A DNA stretch of 64,000 nt, taken from assembly GCA_943787205.1 (NCBI GenBank), contig CALSLN010000001.1, forward strand, positions 124,001 through 188,000, read 5' to 3'. The notes beneath the pieces are model-generated. The model searched no databases. It saw nothing but the letters and a program-made list of their open reading frames with translations, and was not told where the DNA came from. This stretch comes from an uncultured Rhodospirillaceae bacterium. GTDB lineage: Bacteria > Pseudomonadota > Alphaproteobacteria > Rhodospirillales > Rhodospirillaceae. A program made the translations under genes and the position numbers. Below are positions 20,583 to 30,677 of the stretch, piece by piece; the first letter of the stretch is position 1, and each line of letters opens with the position of its first letter.

Positions 20583-22137
20583 CCCAATTGAGTAATGAGG
20601 TGCCGGTCATCTCTGTGGGCTGGGGTAGGCCCATTAGGTCAAGAACCGTGGGTGCCAGATCGGCTAAGCGCCCGTCATGCAATGTCGCACCAGATGTTTG
20701 CCCGACCAGTACTAAAGGCACTTTACCGATGGTATGAGCCGTGTGGGGTGCTTTGGTGTCGGGGTCTACCATAAGCTCACAGTTGCCATGGTCTGCGGTG
20801 ACGAGCATGGCACCACCAACGTTTTCAATCGCTTCCTCAAGACGCGACAAACATCCATCGAGAGTTTCTGCCGCTATCATCGCGGCGGCCAGGATGCCGG
20901 TGTGACCCACCATGTCGCCATTGGCATAATTCACGACAATCAAATCGAACTGATTAGACGTGATCGCATCAATCAATTTTTTCGTCACTTCGCTCGCAGA
21001 CATCTCTGGCTGAAGATCGTACGTGGCAACCTTTGGGCTAGGAACAAGGGTGCGTTGCTCGCCCGGAAATTCTTTTTCGATACCGCCGTTCAGGAAAAAT
21101 GTGACATGCGCATATTTTTCAGTCTCAGCGATGCGTAGTTGATGGAGTCCCGCATCTGATACGACTTGGCCCAGCCCGTGTTCAGGTGCATCGGAAGGAA
21201 ACAAGACCGACATATGTTTGGATAAATCCGATGAGTATTCGGATAGGCCAAGGGCTGCGGAAAATGTGGTTACGTGCTCACGGGCAAACCCATCGAAGGT
21301 GGGTTCTATAAGGGCAGATAAAATTTCTCTGGCTCGATCCGCACGGAAATTAGCCATGACGAGGCCGTCACCGTCGGCCGTACCCGCATAGTTGCCGATA
21401 ACCGTTGGCTCAAAAAACTCGTCTGTTGTGCCAGCGGCATAGGCATCACGAATTGCCTGCAATGGATCATTGGCCGTTGAGCCAGTTCCAGTTGCTATCA
21501 CATTGTAGCCACGCTCTACACGATCCCAACGGTTGTCCCGATCCATGCTGTAATAGCGCCCGCTGACCGTCGCTACGCTGACGTTATTAAGACCCGAAAT
21601 ATCGTCAAGAAAGCGCGTCATGTAGGTTTCGGCAGAGCTTGGCGGTGTGTCGCGGCCGTCTAGAAACGCGTGAATGCGCACCGGAATCCCAGCTGCAGAA
21701 ATCGTCTTCGCTAAGGCCGCCATATGATCTTGGTGAGAGTGCACTCCGCCTGGCGATACCAAGCCTAAAAGGTGGCAGTCCCCGCGGCTCGCCTGCAGGA
21801 CTTCGATATACTCTTTCAGTGCGCTGCGGCTATTGATTGATCCATCGGCGATGGCTGTATCGATCTGCGGCAAGTCTTGAAGAACCACGCGACCCGCGCC
21901 GATGTTCATATGGCCGACTTCTGAGTTTCCCATTTGGCCATCCGGGAGGCCGACGTCGCTGCCGCTGGTTTCTACGAGCGCGTGGGGGCGCCCTTTTGGT
22001 CCCGTCCAACGGTCCCATGTCGGAGTCGCGGCCAGTGCAATGGCGTTATTCTCCTGCTCTTCTCGATGCCCCCATCCATCTAAGATGCAGAGGACGACAG
22101 GTCTTTTGGTGCCGGTTGGGGTGCTTTGGTCGCTCAT
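20551..22137 (-). CDS. gpmI: 2,3-bisphosphoglycerate-independent phosphoglycerate mutase
   Basis: A 528-residue alkaline-phosphatase-superfamily enzyme that interconverts 3- and 2-phosphoglycerate using two manganese ions. RPVVLCILDGWGHREEQENN is the metal-binding start, and GQMGNSEVGHMNIGAGR contains the phosphorylated serine. DGRDTPPSSAETYM, MANFRADRAREI, ANGDMVGHTG and TADHGNCELM are further metal or substrate motifs. I start at the ATG at 22137; the upstream extension is unconserved. It is the first gene of the envelope operon, divergent from the SRP RNA gene. Confidence 0.95.
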   Translation of the reverse strand: MSDQSTPTGTKRPVVLCILDGWGHREEQENNAIALAATPTWDRWTGPKGRPHALVETSGSDVGLPDGQMGNSEVGHMNIGAGRVVLQDLPQIDTAIADGSINSRSALKEYIEVLQASRGDCHLLGLVSPGGVHSHQDHMAALAKTISAAGIPVRIHAFLDGRDTPPSSAETYMTRFLDDISGLNNVSVATVSGRYYSMDRDNRWDRVERGYNVIATGTGSTANDPLQAIRDAYAAGTTDEFFEPTVIGNYAGTADGDGLVMANFRADRAREILSALIEPTFDGFAREHVTTFSAALGLSEYSSDLSKHMSVLFPSDAPEHGLGQVVSDAGLHQLRIAETEKYAHVTFFLNGGIEKEFPGEQRTLVPSPKVATYDLQPEMSASEVTKKLIDAITSNQFDLIVVNYANGDMVGHTGILAAAMIAAETLDGCLSRLEEAIENVGGAMLVTADHGNCELMVDPDTKAPHTAHTIGKVPLVLVGQTSGATLHDGRLADLAPTVLDLMGLPQPTEMTGTSLLNWDADATRRAAK

Positions 22138-22224
22138 GCCTGTGGATAACTCTGTTGTGTCGAGGGTTCCTGCAGTTATTTGAAGCGTTCGAGCCGCTTT
22201 GGCAAGTCTGGACCCTAGAAGCCC

Positions 22225-22255
22225 TTGCGTATGAAGGCTGGACGTTTGATATAGT
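22225..22255 (+). promoter_or_regulatory. Putative promoter of the SRP RNA gene
   Basis: TTGCGT (22225-22230) and TATAGT (22250-22255) are separated by 19 bases, and the RNA's first paired base lies six bases later. Confidence 0.4.
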
Positions 22256-22260
22256 GCGGT

Positions 22261-22357
22261 TGAGGGACTGGCGGCGGACGGGCGCCTCGCCAACCCGGTC
22301 AGGTCCGGAAGGAAGCAGCCGTAACGAGTTTCCGCCTGGGTCGCCGTCAGGACCTCA
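22261..22357 (+). ncRNA. ffs: Signal recognition particle RNA (4.5S-type)
   Basis: The segment contains the universal SRP domain IV core GGTCAGGTCCGGAAGGAAGC (22298-22317), the loop and internal bulges bound by Ffh. The ends pair: TGAGG at 22261-22265 with CCTCA at 22353-22357, closing a single hairpin of about 97 nt, the small bacterial form. It directs membrane proteins to the translocon with Ffh and FtsY. Placement directly before dnaX is common in alphaproteobacteria. The ends are set by pairing and may be off by a few bases. Confidence 0.93.
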
Positions 22358-22397
22358 CCTTTTACTCCCGCCTGGATGTCTTACGAATGAAAGCGCT

Positions 22398-24120
22398 ATG
22401 ACCGACGAGCCCGCGCCGACACCTAAGGTGGCCTACCAGGTTCTTGCGCGAAAGTATCGCCCACTACTTTCGAGATCTTGTTGGCCAGGAGACCGTTGTG
22501 CGCACTCTGACCAACGCGATTGCGTCTGGTCGCCTTGCGCAGGCCTATATGCTGACAGGTGTGCGGGGACGGGCAAAACGACGACAGCCCGCCTTATTGC
22601 CCGTGCCTGAACTGTATTGGCGCAGATGGCGAACGGTGGCCGACAGCTTCACCCTGCGGTGTCTGTGAGCATTGTCGTCGATCGCCGAAGACCGCCATGT
22701 CGATGTTCTTGGAAATGGATGCGGCCAGTCGCACCGGTGTTGATGACATTCGTGAGCTTCTTGACGGCGTGCGGTATCGGCCCGACATCGGCGCGAACCA
22801 AAATCTACATCATCGATGAAGTTCACATGCTGTCGAATCAGGCGTTCAACGCTCTGTCTCAAAACCCTGGAAGAGCCGCCTGAGCACGTGAAGTTTATTT
22901 TTGCGACGACGGAAATTCGGAAAGTTCCGGTTACCGTGTTGTCCCGTTGTCAGCGGTTTGACCTGCGTCGTATCAGCGCCGAGCATCTCAGTACGTTGTT
23001 CAAGAGTGTTGCTGAAAATGAAGGCGCACAGATTGCGGACGACGCGCTGGCGCTCATTGCTCGTGCGGCAGATGGATCTGCCCGTGATGGTCTTTCTATT
23101 TTGGATCAAGCTATATCCCAATCCGCCGTTGGTGACGAAACTCCCACAGTCAGTGAAGCGCAAGTGCGCGACATGCTCGGTCTGGCAGACCGGGTGCAGG
23201 TCTTTGATTTACTAGATTCCGTAATGCGCGGTGACGTGAAAAGTGGCCTAGATTTATTGGCCAATCAGTATGCTTCCGGCGCTGATCCACTTGTTGTTCT
23301 CCAAGATTTGCTTGAGCTGACCCATTGGCTGACCCGTCTTAAAGTAGCGCCTGATGGTGCTGATGACGCGTTGGTCGCGGAAGCGGAACGAACCCGCGGT
23401 AAGGATATGTCAGCCGCTCTTTCGATGCCGATTCTGACACGCACGTGGCAAATGTTGCTCAAGGGTTTAAGTGAGGCGCGGTCCGCTCCTATGCCATTAC
23501 AGGCGGTCGAGATGACATTGGTCCGTTTAGCCTACTCTGCTGATTTGCCGACCCCTGAGGATGCGGTGAAGGCGCTTGGCGACCAGGGCGGCGCTACCCC
23601 TAAGGCGCCAGCATCGTCATCACCGTCGAGTTCAGCCCCTACGGCTCAAGCTCAGGCACCAATCCCCAGTTCAGGATCATCGGGCGGAGCGGCTTCGGCC
23701 GCGATGGCTTCGGCTCCCGTGCCAGATGTCGCTGTAGATGAGCCTCCTGTCGTTACAGCAGAGGAGCCAGCTCCTTTGGCCTCTCTTGCCGATGTGGTCG
23801 CATTGTGTGAACTGACTCGTGAGGTGCAGCTGGCCGGGCAACTCACGCACACCGTTCATCTTGTTCGCTTCGAGCATGGCCGTATTGAGATTCGCCCAAA
23901 GGAAGGCACGCCTCAGGATGTTGCGGGTAAACTAGGCGCCTTTTTGAAAGAGCAAACTGGAGAGCGGTGGGTCGTCAGTGTTTCAAATGAAGCCGGTGAT
24001 CCAACGCTGCATGAGCAAGAGATTGCCAAAGCGGCCTCCGACCCCTTCGTTAAATCAATATTGGATTCGTTTCCCGGTTCGGCAATCGAGCGGGTGACTG
24101 AGGTTGAGGATCAAGAATGA
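22398..24120 (+). CDS. dnaX: DNA polymerase III gamma/tau subunit (frameshifted)
   Basis: Clamp-loader ATPase. Starting at ATG 22398 ([20 protein letters not shown]), the expected sequence is recovered only by moving between frames: [25 protein letters not shown], then [14 protein letters not shown] (Walker A), [20 protein letters not shown] (zinc cysteines), [20 protein letters not shown] and [19 protein letters not shown] (Walker B), then [19 protein letters not shown]. From about 22870 to the end the frame is open, covering the sensor motifs ([13 protein letters not shown]), a Pro/Ser/Ala-rich linker and the tau C-terminus. I count eight 1-nt indels between 22463 and 22857. The gene is essential, so error is likely. 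It overlaps ybaB by ATGA. Confidence 0.9.
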
Positions 24121-24440
24121 AGAATCTTGGCGCGCTGATGAAGCAAGCGCAGGAAATGCAGCAAAAGATGGGTGAGATGCAAGAGCGCCTCACGGAGATT
24201 GAAGTCGATGGATCGTCGGGAGCCGGAATGGTCTCCGTCACGTTGACTGGTAAATCCGATATGAAGCGAATCAAAATTGATCCGTCTTTGCTCCAAGCAG
24301 ATGAAGCAGAGGTTCTGGAAGATTTGATTGTTGCGGCGACCAATGATGCCCGCGCTCGTCTTGAAACAAAAACACAGGACGAGATGAGCCAACTTACCGG
24401 CGGCTTGAATTTGCCGCCTGGTTTTAAGCTACCGTTTTAA
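24117..24440 (+). CDS. ybaB: YbaB/EbfC family nucleoid-associated protein
   Basis: A 107-residue DNA-binding protein. The N-terminal Met/Gln-rich helix ([18 protein letters not shown]) and [20 protein letters not shown] are typical of the family, which forms tweezer-like dimers on DNA. Length is standard. It overlaps the end of dnaX by four bases and is followed by recR after 15 bases, the widely conserved dnaX-ybaB-recR order. Confidence 0.95.
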   Translation: MKNLGALMKQAQEMQQKMGEMQERLTEIEVDGSSGAGMVSVTLTGKSDMKRIKIDPSLLQADEAEVLEDLIVAATNDARARLETKTQDEMSQLTGGLNLPPGFKLPF

Positions 24441-24455
24441 GGACGAAGACGCCTC

Positions 24456-25049
24456 GTGGCTGGTCCAGATATTGAAGCGCTCATACGTCAGCTGGCAAAA
24501 CTTCCAGGCTTAGGCCCGAGGTCGGCCCGTCGTGCCGTTCTCGATCTCATCAAGAAAAAAGAATCTTTGATGAAGCCGCTTATTCAATCATTGGAGCGTG
24601 CTGCAGAGAGCGTCAGAATTTGTGGCACTTGTGGGAACTTTGACACCCAAGACCCATGCGCCATGTGCCTTGATCCGAAACGAGATCGGTCTGTAATTTG
24701 CGTGGTCGAGGATGTTGCAGACTTGTGGGCACTGGAGCGCAGCGCGTCGTTTCGAGGTGTGTACCATGTCACTGGGGGGCTCTTGTCGCCACTCGATGGA
24801 GTCGGGCCAGACGACCTTAATATTGCAGGGCTTGTCGCCCGGGCCGGCTCTGATGCGGTCAAGGAGGTGGTCTTGGCGCTGAGTGCTACGGTTGACGGGC
24901 AAAGCACGGCTCACTATCTCGCCGACCGATTGGACGGTGCGAATGTTATTCTTTCAGGCCTGGCGCACGGTGTCCCTGTCGGCGGAGAGCTTGATTATCT
25001 TGATGACGGAACGCTTTCCGCTGCCATGAAGGCCCGGCGTCCCGTTTAG
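24456..25049 (+). CDS. recR: Recombination protein RecR
   Basis: A 197-residue member of the RecFOR pathway, which loads RecA at gaps. The helix-hairpin-helix region ([20 protein letters not shown]) is followed by the C4 zinc motif [16 protein letters not shown], a Toprim domain ([14 protein letters not shown]) and the C-terminal Walker B-like part ([20 protein letters not shown]). The start codon is GTG at 24456. Full length and intact, unlike the genes on either side. Confidence 0.95.
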   Translation: MAGPDIEALIRQLAKLPGLGPRSARRAVLDLIKKKESLMKPLIQSLERAAESVRICGTCGNFDTQDPCAMCLDPKRDRSVICVVEDVADLWALERSASFRGVYHVTGGLLSPLDGVGPDDLNIAGLVARAGSDAVKEVVLALSATVDGQSTAHYLADRLDGANVILSGLAHGVPVGGELDYLDDGTLSAAMKARRPV

Positions 25050-25123
25050 CCTGGATGTTCGCCACGGCATTGCCATATTTCCGCCGTATCACGAGCACAT
25101 CCAAAATGTGACGTATCTGTGAA

Positions 25124-25151
25124 TTGGAATTCGCCTATCGCGGTGTAGTAT
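25124..25151 (+). promoter_or_regulatory. Putative sigma-70 promoter before the lipoprotein gene
   Basis: TTGGAA (25124-25129) and TAGTAT (25146-25151) with a 16-base spacer, about 50 bases before the lipoprotein start. Confidence 0.35.
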
Positions 25152-25200
25152 GTCGGATAGTTGATACAGACACGCGAACGTAACCAGGAGACCCTGTGCG

Positions 25201-25822
25201 ATGACAAAAACTTTCGCAAAGCACGCTTTCGCTGCAGTGGCCATCAGTTTTGGTTTGGCCGCCTGCGCGAGCCCAAAGTATGTCGTTTCAGATATCACGC
25301 GTCATCACAGTTTGCCGCGTGCTCCGTCCGGCGAATCGTTTGCGATTGTTGCGCTTGATGATGAGCAAGACGAAAGCCTTGCGTTCGACTCCTACTCAGG
25401 TCTCATTGTGCAGCGTCTGTCTGGTCTTGGATTGAAAATCTTTGGCGGTGAGAGTGCAACGCCTGACCTTGTCGTGACGCTGAAGTGGTCCGTCGAAGGG
25501 CCCTAGCCCTGATGTGAAATCACGCAGACTGAGTGCGGTTTGGGTATGGTTTCGGATTTGGCAATCGGCACGCCAGTTCGGTTATGGCTTTGGCGCACCC
25601 TATGAGAACAGAACATCAACCAAGCAGATGTACACGCGTCGTGTTGATCTCGTGCTGTACGACGGCATGACCTACAACACCGAAAATCCAACCCGCGTGT
25701 TTGAAGGGTCTGCTGTCAGCACGGGCACCAATGGCCAGATTGATCCGGTCATGCCTTACATTGTTCAGGCGATCTTTGATCAGTTCCCTGGTGCGTCTGG
25801 TGAAACCGACCGTTCGGGTTGA
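25201..25822 (+). CDS. DUF4136-like lipoprotein (frameshifted)
   Basis: The gene starts at ATG 25201 behind AGGAGA. Its signal peptide has the lipobox LAAC, with the cysteine at about residue 23, so the product is probably an outer-membrane lipoprotein. The body resembles DUF4136 proteins: a beta-rich segment, DLVVTLKWSVEGP, then after frame changes a Gly/Tyr/Phe-rich stretch (RFGYGFGFGN, FGYGFGAPYENRT) and RRVDLVLYDG. The first break is an extra base near 25504 (GGGCCCTAGCCC), and at least two more lie between 25520 and 25590. Its end runs 43 bases into the convergent nfeD gene. Function unknown. Confidence 0.6.
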
Positions 25823-26338
25823 GGTGCCCCCTGATTCGGAAGCGGTGAAACACCGGTCACTTCAATTCGCGGTCGGCGAAGTAGCTTGGCTTCGTTAGCC
25901 TGCTCAACTTCTAAGACGGACCCGTCAACGCGCACCACTTTAACCTTTGTTCCTGCCGGTAAGTCTGGCCCCTGAGCCAGCCACGATCCGTCTCCGACAT
26001 TCAAGCGTCCACGCCCGTTCTCTATAGCTGTGTCTAGGGTAAACGTCTGCCCGACATATTGTTCAGCGCGGTGGTTAAGTGTGGGGTCTTCCGACTCCAC
26101 ATGACCGGGGCGCCAAACCTTGCGGCCGACAACGATGCAATGACGCTGAGCACGGCAAAAATAACGAAGCTCACTTGCCATCCGAGTTCCGGGATGATCC
26201 ACACCAGCGCGCCGGTGATCGTTGCTGCGATGGCCAGCCACAAGAAGATGACGCCGGGCATTGCCAATTCGATGACGAACATCAGCAACGCCAGTATCCA
26301 CCAGTTCCAATGATCGACATTTGCTAGAAGTCTTCCAT
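25780..26338 (-). CDS. nfeD: NfeD-family membrane protein (frameshifted)
   Basis: Reconstructed start ATG at 26338 (MEDF, then ANVDHWNWWILALLMFVIEL), where one base seems missing in TTCTAGC near 26325. Two or three membrane helices follow (IELAMPGVIFLWLAIAATI, GWQVSFVIFAVLSVIASL). After another shift near 26115 the C-terminal OB-fold appears: DPTLNHRAEQYVGQTFTLD, GRGRLNVGDGSWLAQGPDLP and VKVVRVDGSVLEVE. NfeD proteins work with SPFH/stomatin partners in membrane-domain organisation. The stomatin gene qmcA lies just upstream in the same direction, as expected. Because of the shifts, conceptual translation splits into pieces. Confidence 0.75.
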
Positions 26339-26343
26339 ACGCC

Positions 26344-27317
26344 TTAGGCTCCGCTGTCCGGGATACGGCTTGGATCGTGTTTCCAGTGGTGTTGGTCTGA
26401 GACTCGGCAAGGGCTGATTTTGCAAGCTCTGCGATGCCGCCGATGGCGCCGATAACGCCTGACGCCTCCATTGGCATAAACACCAGTTTCTCATTGGGCG
26501 AGGTTGCAAACCCGCTGATTGCCTCAATGTATTTTTGTGCCACGAAGTAGTTGATCGCTTGCACGTCACCTTGCGCGATGGCTTCCGACACCATGCTTGT
26601 TGCTTTCGCCTCCGCTTCGGCTAAGACGTTCTCGCGCTTCGGCGTCCCGGAAGGATGCTTCTCGTTCCCCTTCAGCTTTGAGGATTTGCGATTGCTTGTC
26701 GCCTTCGGCGCGTAGGATTGCGGATTGGCGATCGCCTTCCGCTTCTAAGATCTCTGCCCTCTTCAAGCCGCTCAGCCTTCATCTGTCGGCCCATGGCCTC
26801 AACCAAATCTCGCGGCGGGGAGATGTCTTTGATTTCAATACGGGTGACTTTGATTCCCCAGGGGTTCGTCGCCTCGTCGACGACGGTCAGGAGGCGTGCG
26901 TTGATGGCATCACGCTGAGACAGCAGCTCATCCAAATCCATGCCGCCCATTACGGTCCGGATATTGGTCATGGTTAGATTTAGAAGTCGCGAGTTCGAGC
27001 CCGCGCACTTCGTAGGCCGCTTTGCCCGCATCAAGTACTTGATAAAACACAACGCCATCGACCTTCACCATGGCGTTGTCTTTGGTGATGATCTCTTGGG
27101 ATGGAACGTCCAAAACTTGTTCCATCATGTTCATCTTGTTGCCGATGTTTTCGATGAACGGGGTGATCAGCTGTAGGCCCGGTGAAAATGTTCGGGTGAA
27201 CTTGCCGAAGCGCTCGATCGTGTAGTTCCAGCCCTGAGGCACCACCACCACCGCCTTGAAAACGATGACGATACCAAGCAAGACGAAGATAATGGCGAAG
27301 ACTGAGGACATTTCCAT
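26344..27317 (-). CDS. qmcA: SPFH/stomatin-like protein QmcA (frameshifted)
   Basis: An SPFH-domain membrane scaffold of about 324 residues. The N-terminal helix ([20 protein letters not shown]) is followed by [20 protein letters not shown] and [10 protein letters not shown], the prohibitin-homology domain. The sequence then crosses frames: VRGLEL (near 26985) to [40 protein letters not shown] (near 26765) to [20 protein letters not shown], and on to [13 protein letters not shown] sequence (near 26620) before [17 protein letters not shown]. The coiled-coil Ala/Glu repeats are typical. I place the end at a TAA (26344-26346), six bases before nfeD, which requires a further shift. Start ATG at 27317 or 27311. 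Confidence 0.8.
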
Positions 27318-27433
27318 GGTCTGACAGCTCCCTATGACGCGTGCCCGTAAGCGATTGGGCTTTATCAATTTTCTGCGTAATTCTCCCGATATGGGGCTCG
27401 CAATAAGGTATGTCAAGTTACACAGACACCACC

Positions 27434-28656
27434 TTAAATTGCATTCCCGTTACGTCCGGCGACTCTCGAGGCTCGTGACCGACCCGGCATCCTGCTCTCA
27501 AGCAAGTCTTCTTGGGACCTCAGGTCAGTTTCGCCTTGCAGATCAACCTTTGTGATTCGGCTTCCGTGAAGGGCGATTTTGCGGGTCGAATTTTGGATCT
27601 CTTCGATGTCCTTGCCCGTCTGTTCAAAGTGTCGAGACAGGTTACCCGACCCGCTTATCGAGGCGGGCGACGTCTTCCATCAGCAGCCCGACCTCTTTCT
27701 GAATGACGCCGGCATGCTCACGCATTTTGGTATCGCGAATAAGCGCCCGTACGGAATGTAGAATGGCCCAGAAAGAAGATGGTGACGCGATAATAATTTT
27801 GCGGCGATACCCTTCTTGAATGACGTTCTGGAAATTAGTGTGTAGTTCCATATAAATTGATTCGGCGGGTACAAACATCAGCGCCCAATCGGATGTTTCC
27901 CCCGGAATGATGTATTTATCCGCGATGGCTTGAACGTGCTTGATCACATCCCGCGTGAAACCTGCCCGGCTGCTTTTCGCTCATCGTCGTTCTGCGCTTC
28001 CATCAAGCGCACAAACCCTTCGTGGGGATATTTAGAATCTACCCCGATGTCACCTTGCTCGCCGGGCAAGGTGTGATCAGGCAATCGACGCGTTTGCCGT
28101 TTGAAAGCGTGGCTTCAAACTGAAATACTCCGCTGGCAACATGTCGCGCACGATGTCTTCCATCTGCGCTTGACCAAAGGCGCCTCGCGCTTGTTTGTTC
28201 GAGAGGATGTCTTGCAACCCGACAATATCCGTCGACAGGTCTGTGATGTTTTTCTGGGCAGCATCGATAACCGCCAAGGCGCTTCTGTAAGTCCGTACAA
28301 GACTCCGATGTTTTGTCTGTCGTTTTTTGAATGGTCTCGCCGACCCGTTGCGTCACGTTTTCAAGGCGCTCATTCAGCGTTTTGCCGATCTCTCGTTCTT
28401 GGGCTTGCAGCTGTTCAGCGACCAGTTTGCGCCCGGTCTCCTGGCTGGCCGCTATTTGTGACATTTGGCCTCGAAGTTCCGCCTGGTCTGAGGACAGCTT
28501 GTGTCAAGGACTCGATCAAGGTGGTCATGTTGCGTGCTGCTGTCCCATCGGGCTTACCGCTTCGACGGCGATGATCACCCCGAGGATGACAACGACCATG
28601 AGCCTAGGCCAGGCCAACTCCCCCGTGCTGACCCCAAAATCCGTTAGAAAATTCAT
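27434..28656 (-). CDS. rmuC: DNA recombination protein RmuC (frameshifted)
   Basis: The gene starts at ATG 28656 with a single membrane helix ([20 protein letters not shown], then [13 protein letters not shown]). A coiled coil follows ([20 protein letters not shown]). The nuclease-like core is recovered from several frames: [60 protein letters not shown] and [20 protein letters not shown]. The tail runs [20 protein letters not shown] to a TAA at 27434-27436. RmuC restrains inversions at short inverted repeats. Breaks lie near 28495, 28280, 28190, 28070, 27960 and 27655. Divergent from the DUF4139 gene. Confidence 0.8.
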
Positions 28657-28741
28657 AGGCTTGCGCCCTGCCATACCCGTGCCATGATCCCCAGACTAGC
28701 TTACGCAGCATCCTGTAACCACGACCGAGAGACACTTGACC

Positions 28742-30188
28742 ATGCTGACGCAAAAAAAATCTGCTCTTGTGCTTCGTTTTAGCCCTGCTTACTGGCCTTG
28801 CCCGTCTCGGCTGAGCGAAATCAGCTGTTCCGCCGTCGGCGCGCACGGGCCTTGGCGGTCACGGTTTACAACGGTGACTTGGCGCTGGTTCGGGATAGCC
28901 GCCGCGTTCGATCTCCCGTCCGGTGATACGGACCTCGCCTTTGCGGATGTCAGCACGCGACTGCAGCCCAATACCGCGTTGCTGCAATCTTCAGCAGGCT
29001 GCCTTTACGGTTCGCGAGCAGGTGTTCGACTTTGATGTCGTCAGCCAATCCTCGTCTCTTGCAGGCCTCGGTCGGGCAAGGACGTGAGTGTCGTTCGGGT
29101 TAACCCTGACACATGGAAGAGATGTTGAGACACGGGCCACGGTGCTCGTCTGTCGCTAATGGCGTGGTGCTCGAGATTGACGGGCGGATCACCACCGAGA
29201 TTCCTGGTCGCGCTTGTGTTTGATGCTTTGCCCCCCGGCGTGAGAACTCAGCCTACGCTCGTGGCAGCGATCACCAGTGATGAGTGACGGCGAAGTTGAT
29301 GCAGATCTAAGCTATCTGACGAACGGCCTCACGTGGCGCGCCGATTACGTCGCTGAATTGAGTGCAGATGGTATAGACGATTGATTTGTCTGCCTGGGCG
29401 ACTATTTCAAATACGACCGGTACAGACTATCCGGACGCGACGGTGAAGTTGGTCGCTGGAGACATCAACCGGGCGCCGGGTCAGCCAAAGATGATGCGGG
29501 CGCATGGAAATGGCATCACGCAGTGCGTCCATGTCAGATGTCGATCATGCCTGCAGAGTCTCGCCGCTTTTCATCTGTACGCGATCGATAAGCCAGTCAC
29601 ACTTGCAGGACCGCCAAACAAAGCAGTTGGCCCTCCTGTCCGCGAATACCATTGGCGTTCAGAACGGATCTGGTGAGCCGTGAGCGATGCTGTTGCAACC
29701 CGTGGCCCGATGAATGGGTCAATTGCGAACATCGCAAGCGAACGCGATCCTTGGTTTTCGACAATACTGAAGATCGAGGGGTTGGGGACGCCGCTGCCTG
29801 CGGGAACCGTCCGTGTGTACGGCCAGGATTCTTCAAGTGGTGCGCTCCAATTGCTTGGAGAAGACGGGGTTGGTCATACGCCAAAAGGCCAAGAGGTGCA
29901 GTTCACGCTCGGCCGGGACTTCGACGTGACCGTTGTGCGCGAACAAACTGGAATTTCTAAGAGCGCTCTGAACGCATCACCATTTCTGCGCATCGCGTGA
30001 CGGTGAGCAATGCCAAGGACTCGACGATGTCAGGGTGCGCCTTGTTGAGAGCTTGCATGGGGGACTGGGAAGTTGTTGATGCGAAGCGCTGCCCCTACCA
30101 TAAGGTGCATGGCGACGCAGAGTGGACGGTCGACGTGCCAGCCGGGGGAGAGCTTCAGGTCGACTATCGTGTCCGCGTTCGATTGTAG
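28742..30188 (+). CDS. DUF4139 domain protein (heavily frameshifted)
   Basis: No single frame spans the gene, but consecutive pieces in different frames read as one exported DUF4139 protein: a hydrophobic N-terminus, AVTVYNGDLALVRDSRRV, LPSGDTDLAFADVSTRLQPN, VVLEIDGRITTEIPG, LTNGLTWRADYVAELSADG, IDLSAWATISNTTGTDYPDA and, near the end, WTVDVPAGGELQVDYRVRVR. GLTWRADYVAEL and ISNTTGTDYPDA are the clearest family motifs. DUF4139 proteins are secreted and largely uncharacterised. I see at least eight frame changes over 1.4 kb. The stop at 30186-30188 belongs to the last frame. It could be a true pseudogene, but it sits in a zone where essential genes are also broken. Confidence 0.65.
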
Positions 30189-30216
30189 TCGGCTGGCAAG
30201 TCGGGAGTAGGGTGAC

Positions 30217-30616
30217 ATGATGCCGAGACGCTATGGTTTGGATCGCGGCGCCGGTGTTTATTGGCCTTGGATTGAGCCAGAGTCGTACGCCACTGAGAGA
30301 TGGCAATCCTACTACCGCATGCTGAGTTCTCTGGGTCAAACTGGTGTGCGGCTGAACGGACTGGTCAGCCTCGTGATCGGCGGGCCAATCGTGATTCTGC
30401 ACAACGTCTGGTCCGGCCCGCCTCTTGCTTCTCACGCTCTTCGGGTGGCTTCTTGTGCTCGAGAGCGCCTTGTGCCTGGTTCTGCCTGGCGCTGGTCTGG
30501 CGGGTCTGTCGGAGGTGGATGATGACACCAGAGGGGGTGTTATCAAGGGCATGGGGGTCGCGTTGGTCATCATCGGCGGGGTGCTCTGCGTTCATGTGTT
30601 GAGGTCCGTAGGTTGA
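30217..30616 (+). CDS. Small multi-pass membrane protein (frameshifted)
   Basis: About 130 residues with four hydrophobic segments spread over frames: MVWIAAPVFIGLGL, LNGLVSLVIGGPIVILHNVW, then after an extra base near 30423 LLLTLFGWLLVLESALCLVL, and GVALVIIGGVLCVHVL near the end. I do not recognise the family. It lies between the DUF4139 gene and def on the same strand. The first 100 bases fit better in a different frame from the middle, so at least two indels are present. The exact start is uncertain. Confidence 0.45.
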
Positions 30617-30677
30617 CCCTGTCCGTTCTGCGCGGACTATGTCACCGAGGACTTAGCGCGCATTGAGACCGCACTCT

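Noticed and set aside
21837..22610. 257-codon plus-strand frame
   Set aside because: Runs antisense through gpmI, then across the SRP RNA and into dnaX; only the last part is coding, as dnaX from 22398.
22463..22857. Programmed frameshifting in dnaX
   Set aside because: Known dnaX frameshifting uses one slippery site near the end of the gamma part. Here there are eight shifts in both directions inside the ATPase domain, with no slippery heptamer.
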